A DNA stretch of 64,000 nt from NCBI GenBank assembly GCA_910587835.1, contig CAJUNQ010000043.1, forward strand, positions 4,698-68,697, in the 5' to 3' direction. The translations under genes and the position numbers were made by a program. Position 1 is the stretch's first letter. Each line of letters opens with the position of its first letter. The notes below the pieces were generated by a model. That model was not told the origin of the DNA. It was given only the letters and a program-made list of their open reading frames with translations, and searched no databases. The DNA comes from an uncultured Oscillospiraceae bacterium (lineage in GTDB: Bacteria; Bacillota; Clostridia; Oscillospirales; Acutalibacteraceae). This document shows, one piece after another, positions 39,207 through 47,040 of the stretch.

Positions 39207-39863
39207 CTACTTGCCCGCGATGAGGGCTTTTGCTACCTTTTGGCGCACCTCTTCTACGCTTAGGGGCTCTCCCCCCTGGGCGCAAGGGACCACCGTCCAC
39301 CCCAGCCGCTGGGCCGCAAACCCGGCGCACTGGGCGCAGCGCTCTAAAAAGCCCTGGTCCCGCTCGTGCAGGTCCTTCTTCTCCTCCTGCCCCCCATACC
39401 GCCGGGTCAGCAGCCTTTGAGAGGCCTCCACCGGCATGTCCAGGTAAATGACCTGGTCGGGCCGGGGCAGGCCCAGCCGGTCATACTCAAAGGCCTCGGT
39501 CCAGGCAATGTACTCCTCCCACTGGCAGGGGGGCAGCTTCTCCATCTGGTAAATCTGGTTTGAGGTCACATACCGCGCCGCCAGAATGGTGACGCCTGCC
39601 TCATACTCCCGCCGCCAGGACGTCTGGTAGCTGGCGTACCGGTCTACCGCGTAGAAGGCCCCGGCGGCGTAGGGGTTCACGTCCCCTGGCGCGCTGCCGA
39701 ACGCCCCGGCAAGGTACATTTTCACCAGCGCGGAGGAGGGGGAGCGGTAGTCGGGAAAGGAGATGGTTTTTACCGGCCCCTTCTGGGCCAGAAGGGCCTC
39801 CAGCAGGGGCAGCTGGGTGGTCTTTCCGCTGCCGTCCAGGCCTTCCAGCACAATGAGGCTCAT
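39207..39863 (-). CDS. tmk: Thymidylate kinase
   Basis: Tmk phosphorylates dTMP to dTDP for DNA synthesis. The 218-residue product has the P-loop VLEGLDGSGKTTQLPLL (residues 4-20), the DRYASYQTSW region (near residue 80) in place of the usual DRY/S motif, and a VIYLDMPVEASQRLLTRR lid-region strand (near 145-160). The start overlaps the thyX stop codon (ATGA), so dTMP synthesis and phosphorylation are coupled. A longer frame to 40037 in another reading register is rejected. Confidence 0.93.
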   Translation of the reverse strand: MSLIVLEGLDGSGKTTQLPLLEALLAQKGPVKTISFPDYRSPSSALVKMYLAGAFGSAPGDVNPYAAGAFYAVDRYASYQTSWRREYEAGVTILAARYVTSNQIYQMEKLPPCQWEEYIAWTEAFEYDRLGLPRPDQVIYLDMPVEASQRLLTRRYGGQEEKKDLHERDQGFLERCAQCAGFAAQRLGWTVVPCAQGGEPLSVEEVRQKVAKALIAGK

Positions 39864-40630
39864 GGCTTTTCTCCCAGCCGGGCAAAACGCTCCCGCACCT
39901 GAGCCATCTGGCCGCAGCTCATTTTCCCCTCGGGACAGGCCCCCCGCAGGCAGGGCGGGCCCGCCATGGAGAACAGGTGGGGCGCGGCCTCCTTTACCAG
40001 CCGGAGCATCTCTGTGGCCAGGGCCCGGATCTCCCACTGGGCCCGGTTGCAGCAGCGGTGGGTGAAGAAGCCCCGCAGCTCCCGGGCGTTCATGGTGCAG
40101 ATGAGCTTGGTGGCACAGGCGTTGGGCAGCACAAAGCGGGCGTCCTCAATGGCCTTTTTCTCGGCCTTTTTTGCCGCCTCCTTTTCTCCCAGGCCCTGGG
40201 CCAGAAATTCCTGCTCGTGCTTGGCCTGCAAAAGCTCTGTCAGCCGCAGGTAGCGCCGGGCGTCCTCCTCCATGGCGGCTGCAAACTCCTCTTTGGCTTC
40301 GGGGATGGCCTCAATCTCCGGAGGGACCACAAAGTCAAACCGGTTCTCCTTCACATAACGCTGGCTCTGCACGCTGTAGGAGGCGATGCGGTGCCGGGTG
40401 AGCTGGGCCAGCAGGGAGCGGGACACCCCCTCGATTCCAAAGGTGAAGCCGGCGTGCTCGATGGGGCTCTCATGGCCGATCTCGCCCAGCATGTCCAGAA
40501 AGCCGGCGGTCTTCTCCTCCGTGAGCCCCTGGTAGACTGTGTCGATATCCGCCGCCGCGTAGCAGAGCTTGGCCGCGCAGGCCACGGTGCGCTCTGGGTC
40601 TGGGGTATAGGCCAGCAGCTTGACATTCAT
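39860..40630 (-). CDS. thyX: FAD-dependent thymidylate synthase
   Basis: ThyX makes dTMP from dUMP with FAD and methylene-tetrahydrofolate. The 256-residue protein has the diagnostic RHR-x7-S motif as RHRIASYSVQS (near residue 80), an upstream HESPIEHAGFTFGIEGVSR region for FAD binding, and the C-terminal NARELRGFFTHRCCNRAQWEIR block (split here as two parts) that binds dUMP. The start ATG at 40630 overlaps the TGA of the solute-binding protein gene, and its stop overlaps the tmk start, so three genes are tightly coupled. Confidence 0.95.
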   Translation of the reverse strand: MNVKLLAYTPDPERTVACAAKLCYAAADIDTVYQGLTEEKTAGFLDMLGEIGHESPIEHAGFTFGIEGVSRSLLAQLTRHRIASYSVQSQRYVKENRFDFVVPPEIEAIPEAKEEFAAAMEEDARRYLRLTELLQAKHEQEFLAQGLGEKEAAKKAEKKAIEDARFVLPNACATKLICTMNARELRGFFTHRCCNRAQWEIRALATEMLRLVKEAAPHLFSMAGPPCLRGACPEGKMSCGQMAQVRERFARLGEKP

Positions 40631-41994
40631 TCTTCTTCCTCCTCTCCCCAGGGCAGGGGGTTCTCCTGTTCCAGGTATCCATTCAGACGCTTCATGTACT
40701 CCTTGTCCAGCTGGGACAGCAGCTCTTCTCCCGGGGCCCCGTTTTGGAGCCGGGCGCAGGCCTCCTCCATCAGAGGCTGGGTGTCCCCGTCCGCCAGCAG
40801 GTCGTAGGTTCCGGCGTAGTAGTAGCCGCCCACGCCCAGCAGCCCGGCCTCCGCGGCCCGCAGGCTCTCTCCCAGGGCGGGCTCCATGCCGGGGGACTCC
40901 CGGTAGATGGGCAGAAAGCCGCAGGCCTTTGCCATATGGGTGTTGTTGTCCACATTGGTCAGATAGGCCAGAAAGTGCACGGCTTTTTCCGGCTCCGCCG
41001 TGTCCTCCCGGACCCCCAGCCCTGTCCACTGGCAGGGGGCCACCGTGGTGCCGCTCTCTCCGGTGGGCAGGCCTGCCGCCGCCCAGACGCCGGCGGGCAT
41101 CTCCTCGGTCAGGCGGCTGACCACGGTATTTTCGGCAATGAGCAGGCCGCTCTCTCCGTCAATAAAGGCCTGCACCTGGGGCGAGGGCCCAGAGGCCTCT
41201 GTCTTTCCCTCCATCTCCAACAGAGCCTGGAACAATTCCAGCCCCTTTTTGCCCTTCTCCTCCGCGAACAGGGTGCCGGGCTCCTCCTTCTCCGGGTCCA
41301 CATAAAACCCCAGGGACAGGTCCGCCAGCCCCTTCACGCCCACGGTGCTCCACAGGGAGGCTTCCAGCAGCCCGGTGTGGCAGCCCTCCGCAATCAGCAG
41401 CCTGCCCCTCTCCCCCAGCTTGCCGGGGATGGACAGCACCTCCTCCCAGGTCTCCACCCGAATCTGGTCCCGCCAGGCAATGCCCTGGTTATACTCCTCG
41501 GCCCAGTCTACCCGGTAAAAGAGCAGAAGCTGGGTCATGTCCAGGGGCACGGCATAGGCCCCCTGGCCCCCCCGGCAGTGCATGGCCATCCGGCCGGCAG
41601 CCGTGAGGGCGCCCTCGTTCTCCCAGGCGTCCAGATAGGGAGAGAAGTCCAGCAGCCCCTCCATGCTCTGGCCCCCTGCCACAGGGATGATATCCGCGCT
41701 CCCGGCTTTGGCCGGGCCGGTCTCAGGGCCCAGCAGCTCTACCTGGGTGTTGGGGTAGTCGGCCTGGTAGCGCTGGATGATATCTGTCAGAGCCTCCTGA
41801 CAGCCCGGCCTGCTGTACAGCTCTCCCGCATACAGGCTGAGCGTTGCGGGCGCGCCGTCGTTTGCCGGCAGCAGCTCTGTCTCATAGACCACGGCCTTTT
41901 CTCCGCCGCAGCCGCTCAACGCCAGCAGCCCGGCCAGCGCCAGGCCCATTGCACCCCGGCGCAGGGCTTTTCCTCGTTCCTTCCACAGTCCCAA
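40627..41994 (-). CDS. Extracellular solute-binding lipoprotein (family 1), orphan
   Basis: The 455-residue product has a lipoprotein signal (LALAGLLALSGCGG) and the type I periplasmic-binding fold seen in sugar ABC transporters, with TLSLYAGELYSRPG at the start of the mature domain and VPLDMTQLLLFYRVDW near residue 150. No permease or ATPase gene lies nearby, so its transporter is encoded elsewhere or it has another role. I start at the TTG at 41994, which has GGGGAGG eight bases upstream. It is the first gene of the unit continuing into thyX and tmk, an unusual grouping. Confidence 0.85.
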   Translation of the reverse strand: MGLWKERGKALRRGAMGLALAGLLALSGCGGEKAVVYETELLPANDGAPATLSLYAGELYSRPGCQEALTDIIQRYQADYPNTQVELLGPETGPAKAGSADIIPVAGGQSMEGLLDFSPYLDAWENEGALTAAGRMAMHCRGGQGAYAVPLDMTQLLLFYRVDWAEEYNQGIAWRDQIRVETWEEVLSIPGKLGERGRLLIAEGCHTGLLEASLWSTVGVKGLADLSLGFYVDPEKEEPGTLFAEEKGKKGLELFQALLEMEGKTEASGPSPQVQAFIDGESGLLIAENTVVSRLTEEMPAGVWAAAGLPTGESGTTVAPCQWTGLGVREDTAEPEKAVHFLAYLTNVDNNTHMAKACGFLPIYRESPGMEPALGESLRAAEAGLLGVGGYYYAGTYDLLADGDTQPLMEEACARLQNGAPGEELLSQLDKEYMKRLNGYLEQENPLPWGEEEEE

Positions 41995-42016
41995 ATTGCA
42001 GCCTCCCCTATGGTCT

Positions 42017-42045
42017 CCGGCCCCAGGCCGGTTTTTCTTTTTTTT
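42017..42045 (+). terminator. Plus-strand intrinsic terminator inside the minus-strand leader of the solute-binding gene
   Basis: CCGGCC-cca-GGCCGG (42017-42031) is followed by TTTTTCTTTTTTTT on the plus strand. All annotated genes on either side are on the minus strand, so this would stop antisense transcription. Confidence 0.7.
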
Positions 42046-42090
42046 GCGGCATGTCCTGTCTGCTTCTCCCAGCAGGGATGTCTATTGCCT

Positions 42091-42119
42091 ATTATATCTT
42101 TTTTTGAGAAAAAATACAA
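42091..42119 (-). promoter_or_regulatory. Promoter of the solute-binding protein-thyX-tmk unit
   Basis: TTGTAT (42114-42119) and TATAAT (42091-42096) are spaced by 17 bases on the minus strand, about 100 bases upstream of the start codon. Confidence 0.75.
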
Positions 42120-42196
42120 GCCGCCGGAGGCAATATCCTTCCGCGCGGCCTGTAAGTTCGCAAAATATTTACATTTCAGAGGGGCGGAAGCGGCTC

Positions 42197-42718
42197 TTAC
42201 ACCCGCTTCACATAGCCCTCCTTCCGGGGTTTGGGCTCCGGCGCGGGGCCGTCCCCGTAGCCGATGGCCAGGGAGCCCACGCCCCGAAGGTCCTCGGGCA
42301 GGCCCCACTTTTTCAGCAGCGCCTTGCCCTGGGGCAGCTGGAACATCTCGTGCTCTCCGTGAATCCAGCAGCTGGCCGCGCCCAGGGCGTGGGCGGCGAC
42401 CATCATGGTAGCCAGCACGCAGGAGGCGTCCTCTACGCCGGTATGGGTGGAGCCGTCGGTGAACACCAGCAGAATGGCGGGCGCGCCGTAATAGGGGTCG
42501 CCGCTGCCGCCCCGGGCCTGGCAGTTGAGCTCCTGCACGGCCTGGCGGTCCTCAGGGCTCTCTACCGCCACGATGACCGGGGACTGCATACCCCGGCCGG
42601 TGGGGGCGTAGGTGCCTGCCTGAAGCACGGCATCCAGCAGGGCCGGGTCCAGGGGGCGGGGCTGGTATTTGCGGACGCTTCTTCTGGTGAGCAGGGCTTG
42701 CATAACAGGGTTTTCCAT
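42197..42718 (-). CDS. Nitroreductase-family FMN oxidoreductase
   Basis: The 173-residue protein fits the short nitroreductase family, which uses FMN and NAD(P)H to reduce nitro compounds or quinones. TRRSVRKYQPRPLDPALL (residues 11-28) holds the FMN-phosphate-binding arginines, TYAPTGRGMQSP (near 36-47) the flavin loop, and SLAIGYGDGPAPEPKPRK (near 145-165) the C-terminal FMN contact. The physiological substrate is unknown. The gene is single, with a family A repeat just upstream. Confidence 0.92.
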   Translation of the reverse strand: MENPVMQALLTRRSVRKYQPRPLDPALLDAVLQAGTYAPTGRGMQSPVIVAVESPEDRQAVQELNCQARGGSGDPYYGAPAILLVFTDGSTHTGVEDASCVLATMMVAAHALGAASCWIHGEHEMFQLPQGKALLKKWGLPEDLRGVGSLAIGYGDGPAPEPKPRKEGYVKRV

Positions 42719-42733
42719 ATTGCTCCCTCCAAT

Positions 42734-42896
42734 AGGGCTTGTTTGAAAAATCGGAAACGCCGTCTTTTTACCCAGAAGGGGCCCCTTTCTGCGTCAAAAA
42801 TCCTCGCCAATCGGAAGATTGCCTTGCGGTTTTTTCCTTGAAACGAACCCCTTCTGGGTAAAAATTCGTCATTTCCTCTATTTTCAAACCAGCCCT
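42734..42896 (+). repeat. Structured dispersed repeat, family A, copy 2
   Basis: The 163-bp element is bounded by AGGGCTTGTTTGAAAA (42734-42749) and TTTTCAAACCAGCCCT (42881-42896). The second stem is ACCCAGAAGGGG (42770-42781) with CCCCTTCTGGGT (42848-42859), and a small hairpin CAATC-ggaa-GATTG sits at 42808-42821. A 21-base block (42823-42843) is identical to copy 1 and GCGTCAAAAATCCTCG (42791-42806) differs by one base. Confidence 0.85.
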
Positions 42897-42975
42897 AGTC
42901 AAGTTATTTGGGTTCTCTTTTTATGGGGCTGGTTTGAGGGCGGGGCAAGGCGGTGTGCTTTTTCAACCGCGCCCT

Positions 42976-45249
42976 CTACTTTGCCAGCAGCGCCGCCAGG
43001 CGCGTGACCAGCTCGCCCAGCCCCACCTGGTAGCCTGCGCAGGCAAACCGGGCCCTGCGGCCCTCCTGGGCCAGCACCACCAGGGGCAGCCGCCCGGGCT
43101 CCAGGTACATTCTTCGGGCCGCCGCCTCTGCGGCGTCCTCGTTCCAGGGCCGCCGCTGTACCTCTGGCAGAGCCCGCAGCTTTTCCGGCTCCTCACAGAT
43201 CATATACACCTGACACCCCAGCTCAGTCAGCCGCCGCCCCACCGGGGCCAGCTCGTTGAGCAGGTGCTCGGTGGGCTCCTCTCCTGGCTGAACCCAGCAC
43301 AGCAGGCTCAGCCCCGGGCAGGAAAAGCCCAGCTCCGGCAGGGGCAGGCTTCGCAGCAGCTGGTCCTCCCGGGGGGCCCGGAATACCGGCTCCACGGTCA
43401 GGCTCTCTCCGGGGCTCAGGGTAAAGTCCCGGAACCAGCCCAGCTGATTTCCCTCCGGCAGGCGCACGGCGGTGGTCAGTCGATAGACGCCCTCGGGCAG
43501 TGTCAGGGGGGTGTTGGGCTGGCAGACCGCCACAGTGGACCAGCTCTCTCCCAGGCGGGTGAGGCTCCACCGGGCTGTCTCCTCCACGGGGCAGGGGATG
43601 GTGACGGTTCCCAGCCCCAGCCCGTCTCCCCGGCGGAAAGCGCCTGCCTGCCAGAACTCCGGCAGGCCATCGGCGCCCAGCCGGGCGGGAACGCCGTTGG
43701 CCCGGCACAGGGCGCAGAACAGCGCCGCCCGGCCCGGCTCGTCCCCCCGGCTCAGCCGCCAGGCTCCTCCAGGGGTCTGGGGCAGGTCGGGGAAGCTCTC
43801 CGCGTCCGGCAGATGCGTCTTCAGCCAGGCCCAGAGCCGGTCCGGCTCTGCGGGCATGTCGCATAGCAGCTGCCGCCAGGGGGCAAGGGGCTCCCAGCCG
43901 ATACGGGGAGAGGCCAGCCAGGGCCAGAGCTCCCCTTCCCCGTTCTGAGAGGGGCATTCCGCCAGCACCTGGGGGGCAATCTCCCCGGCTCGGTCCTTCT
44001 CTGTGAGGCCCGGACAGCCGCCAACGGGGGCGGGGGTATAGGCCGGCCGGTTCTCTCTTGCGGACTTGGCCGCTGCCAGCTCCTGCCGGCGGCGGGCCTG
44101 CTCCTCTGGGGACAGGGGGGGCGGGGTGACGCCGCTGTCAGCCGGGGCGAAAAAGTCGAAAGCTCCCGGCTTTACCTGGTCCGCGCCCAGGGTCAGGGAG
44201 GCTGCCTCTTCCTCGCCGGTGTGGACCAGGGCCTCGGCCCGCTGGCCGTTTTTCTCCGCGGCCACCCACAGGGAGCCCAGCCCCAGGTTCAACCGGGCCG
44301 CGCCGCCTTCGTCTGTCAGCCGCCGGGCAATGGGCCGCAGGGCCCCGTCGTTCAATATATACAGGCTGACCGCCGCCCCTGCCGCGGGCCTGCCGTCCTG
44401 GCCGGTCACATGAATGGCGAAGGGCCGCGCCGGGCCATAGCGGGCGGTGACGCTCTGGTAGGCCACGCCCTGCCGCCGGTCCAGGTCCAGGGGGCTTGCG
44501 CCGGGGAACAGGCTCCGCCAGCCCTGGCCCGGGCCCACAAAGGCCTTTACATGGCACAGCATGGCCCGCCCCGCCGCGCAGGTAAACCAGCCCCGGTCCA
44601 GCTGGGGCTCGGGCTCGCAGGCCCCTAAAAACCGCCAGCTCTCGCCGTCCCAGGCCTCTACCCAGGCGTGGTTGTCGTCGCAGTGGGACCACCAGGGGGC
44701 GTAGACCTGCCGGGCGGCAATGCCCACGCTGCGCAGGGCGTTCACCGCGAACACCGACTCCTCTCCGCAGCGGCCCCAGCCCCGGCGGTAAATGTCCAGG
44801 GCGGAGGAGGTGGTGTTGTCGGTGGAGCGGTAGACCACCTGGGCCCCGCACCAGCGGTTCACCGCCAGAATGGCCTCCTTCAGGGTCAGACCTGCCAGCC
44901 GGGGGGCCAGCTCCCGGCGGAACAGCCCCCGGCAGTGGGACAGGGCCTCGTTGTTCACCCGGGGGCACAGCACCCACAGCAGAAACTGCTCCTGGGACAG
45001 GGCCGCGCACCAGGGGAAGGCCGCCCGGGCCGTCAGGGCCTCCTGGATGTGGCTGGTCAGAAGCTTTGGCTCATAGTCCCCCAAGTCGGTGGCAGGCAGG
45101 GTCCCTGCCAGGAAGGTGAACAGCTCCTGCTCCTCTGCGCTGAGGGCCTCTCTTGCCTGGGGGTAGGCCGGCCGGTTTTTCCACAGGTCCTGCCGGGCCT
45201 GCCAGCAGCTCTCGCCATAGGCCCGGGCCTTTTCGGTGAGAATGCTCAT
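42976..45249 (-). CDS. Transglutaminase-like protein, large multidomain
   Basis: The 757-residue protein contains a transglutaminase/protease-like core with catalytic cysteine in WGRCGEESVFAVNALRSVGI (near residue 160), histidine in DDNHAWVEAWDG (near 190) and aspartate in the LGACEPEPQLD region. An Ig-like strand-rich part follows (residues 265-345), then a linker, a second region with a degenerate core (RAALFCALCRANGVPARLG near 535) lacking the cysteine, and a C-terminal thioredoxin-like segment (LSLLCWVQPGEEPTEHLLNE). No signal peptide is visible. Such proteins usually hydrolyse peptides or process glycopeptides. The ATG overlaps the stop of the fucosidase gene, implying coupled function. 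Confidence 0.8.
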   Translation of the reverse strand: MSILTEKARAYGESCWQARQDLWKNRPAYPQAREALSAEEQELFTFLAGTLPATDLGDYEPKLLTSHIQEALTARAAFPWCAALSQEQFLLWVLCPRVNNEALSHCRGLFRRELAPRLAGLTLKEAILAVNRWCGAQVVYRSTDNTTSSALDIYRRGWGRCGEESVFAVNALRSVGIAARQVYAPWWSHCDDNHAWVEAWDGESWRFLGACEPEPQLDRGWFTCAAGRAMLCHVKAFVGPGQGWRSLFPGASPLDLDRRQGVAYQSVTARYGPARPFAIHVTGQDGRPAAGAAVSLYILNDGALRPIARRLTDEGGAARLNLGLGSLWVAAEKNGQRAEALVHTGEEEAASLTLGADQVKPGAFDFFAPADSGVTPPPLSPEEQARRRQELAAAKSARENRPAYTPAPVGGCPGLTEKDRAGEIAPQVLAECPSQNGEGELWPWLASPRIGWEPLAPWRQLLCDMPAEPDRLWAWLKTHLPDAESFPDLPQTPGGAWRLSRGDEPGRAALFCALCRANGVPARLGADGLPEFWQAGAFRRGDGLGLGTVTIPCPVEETARWSLTRLGESWSTVAVCQPNTPLTLPEGVYRLTTAVRLPEGNQLGWFRDFTLSPGESLTVEPVFRAPREDQLLRSLPLPELGFSCPGLSLLCWVQPGEEPTEHLLNELAPVGRRLTELGCQVYMICEEPEKLRALPEVQRRPWNEDAAEAAARRMYLEPGRLPLVVLAQEGRRARFACAGYQVGLGELVTRLAALLAK

Positions 45250-46565
45250 TCCGCCAGCTCCACCTTCAGCACCGTGTCCACCGGGTCGGGCAGCACCGGG
45301 TCGGGACCCAGGTCGGCAAACACCACGTCGGGGTAGTTGTCGTACACCCAGCCCTTGGCAATGTGCACCTCGGCCCCGGTGCTCAGCCAGCGGATGGCCT
45401 TGACCTGCTCTTGCTTAAGACCGGGGAGGGGCATACAGCCGATGGTGTTTTCAAACAGGTGGTAGTACAGGGTATTGCCTTTGCGGGTGATGCGGCCCAT
45501 GTCCGGCTTTGCCATGCCGGCCTTGCCGCAGCCGTAAATGCTCTCGCTGTTTTTGTCCATCCACCGGCCGATCTCCTCCAGAATGGCCAGAGACTGGGGC
45601 GGGATATTGCCCCGGGCGTCGGGGCCCACGTTCAGCAGCAGGTTGCCCCCCTTGCTGACGCACTCCACCAGCTTTTTGATGAGCATGGGCGCGGGCTTGA
45701 AGAACCGGTCCAGAGCGGCGTAGCCCCAGTTGTTGTTCATGGTGGCGCAGGCCTCCCACACAAGCTCGCCGCCGTTTTTGTCTTGCAGGCCGTTGGGGGG
45801 GATGATCTGCTCGGGGCTGACAAAGTCTCCGTGCCAGGGCTTGGGGTCTCCCTCGTACATGGAGCCAAAGCCCTCGCCGCTGACCTCCAGGCGGTTGTCG
45901 ATAATGATGCCGGGCTGGAGCTCCCGCACCATAGTCACCAGCTCATGGGCCCGCCAGGCCTCGCCCCGCAGGGCCTTTTCCCCCTCGCCGTAGGAGAAGT
46001 CGAACCACAGCACGTCCAGCCGGCCGTAGTTGGTGCACAGCTCCCGGACCTGGCCGTGCATGTAGTCCAGATACCGGCCAAAATCCCGGCCCTCATTGCC
46101 GCACTCGGGATGGTTGCGCATGGGGTGGTGGGCGTCCTCAAAATGGGGGTAGTCCGGGTGATGCCAGTCCAGCAGGGAGTAGTAGAGGCCCACCTTCAGC
46201 CCCTCGGCCCGGAAGGCGTCCAGATACTCCCGCACCAGGTCCCGGCCGCATTTGGTGTTGGTGGACTTGAAATCGGTGAGCTGGCTGTCGAACAGGCAGA
46301 AGCCGTCGTGGTGCTTGGCGGTGAGCACCGCGTACCTCATGCCCGCCGCTTTCGCGGCCCTGGCCCACTGCTTGGGGTCGTAGTCCACGGGGTCGAATTC
46401 GTCAAAGAAGGGGAGGTAGGCCTCCTCGGGCATCTGCTCGGTGCTGCGCACCCACTCGCCCCGGGCAGGGATGGCGTAGAGGCCCCAGTGGATAAACATG
46501 CCGAAGCGGGCCTCCTGGAACCACTCCATGCGCTTTTCGTACTCCTGACGGTTGAACTGATACAT
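45246..46565 (-). CDS. Alpha-L-fucosidase, GH29
   Basis: GH29 enzymes remove alpha-L-fucose from glycans such as mucin and milk oligosaccharides. The 439-residue product opens with EWFQEARFGMFIHWGLYAIP (split around residues 12-31), the family hallmark, continues with LTAKHHDGFCLFDS (near 85-98), the nucleophile aspartate in LDVLWFDFSYGEG (near 190) and LLLNVGPDARGNIPP (near 310). No signal peptide is seen, so it likely acts on imported fucosides. I chose the ATG at 46565, which has GAGAGGAG upstream; the upstream frame overlaps the acetyltransferase gene. The transglutaminase-like gene follows with a four-base overlap. Confidence 0.95.
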   Translation of the reverse strand: MYQFNRQEYEKRMEWFQEARFGMFIHWGLYAIPARGEWVRSTEQMPEEAYLPFFDEFDPVDYDPKQWARAAKAAGMRYAVLTAKHHDGFCLFDSQLTDFKSTNTKCGRDLVREYLDAFRAEGLKVGLYYSLLDWHHPDYPHFEDAHHPMRNHPECGNEGRDFGRYLDYMHGQVRELCTNYGRLDVLWFDFSYGEGEKALRGEAWRAHELVTMVRELQPGIIIDNRLEVSGEGFGSMYEGDPKPWHGDFVSPEQIIPPNGLQDKNGGELVWEACATMNNNWGYAALDRFFKPAPMLIKKLVECVSKGGNLLLNVGPDARGNIPPQSLAILEEIGRWMDKNSESIYGCGKAGMAKPDMGRITRKGNTLYYHLFENTIGCMPLPGLKQEQVKAIRWLSTGAEVHIAKGWVYDNYPDVVFADLGPDPVLPDPVDTVLKVELAE

Positions 46566-46578
46566 TGTGATGCTCCTC

Positions 46579-47037
46579 TCAATTTTTGTCATCTAAATCG
46601 TATAAAAACACGCTTTCACCCTCGTCTGTCTCGCCGGTATCCTGAAAGCCGAATTTCTCATACAAATGCACGGCCCGCTGGTTCTTCCGTTCCAGGGTGA
46701 CCCACACCTTCCGGCTGCCATACTGCCGGCTGATTTGTTCCACAACCAGCGGCAAAGCCTTTTGGCCATACCCCTTGCCCTGTTGGTCCACGTCCATCGT
46801 GTACCGGCACAACAGGGGCCGGTTCTCCTTCCAAAGGCCGTAGAACACAAAGCCCACGGCTGTTTCGTCATCGTAAACCACCCGGCAGTCCCAGTTCTTC
46901 TCATACAACGCTTGCAGCATGGAGAAGGCTGTGCTGGTTACCCACTGCTGGTCCAGGGGATTCTCATGCTCTGGGTCTGTGGTAAGGAACACCGCGTCCC
47001 GCCAGTTCTCTCTTGTAACAGGCTCTAAATGAAGCAT
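46579..47037 (-). CDS. GNAT-family N-acetyltransferase
   Basis: The 152-residue protein has a GNAT domain with YTMDVDQQGKGYGQKALPLVV as the central strand and acetyl-CoA loop (QQGKGYG, near residues 83-100) and NQRAVHLYEKFGFQDTGE near the end, a pattern close to spermidine/diamine acetyltransferases of the SpeG/BltD kind. The acceptor remains uncertain. GGAGGGATAA precedes the ATG. It begins three bases after ispDF ends and is followed closely by the fucosidase gene, so it may link that operon to ispDF transcription. Confidence 0.88.
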   Translation of the reverse strand: MLHLEPVTRENWRDAVFLTTDPEHENPLDQQWVTSTAFSMLQALYEKNWDCRVVYDDETAVGFVFYGLWKENRPLLCRYTMDVDQQGKGYGQKALPLVVEQISRQYGSRKVWVTLERKNQRAVHLYEKFGFQDTGETDEGESVFLYDLDDKN

Positions 47038-47040
47038 TGC

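Noticed and set aside
39860..41029. Single 389-codon frame that would extend thyX upstream
   Set aside because: The upstream part is in the antisense-free shadow of the solute-binding gene; the ThyX family N-terminus starts at the ATG at 40630, coupled by ATGA.
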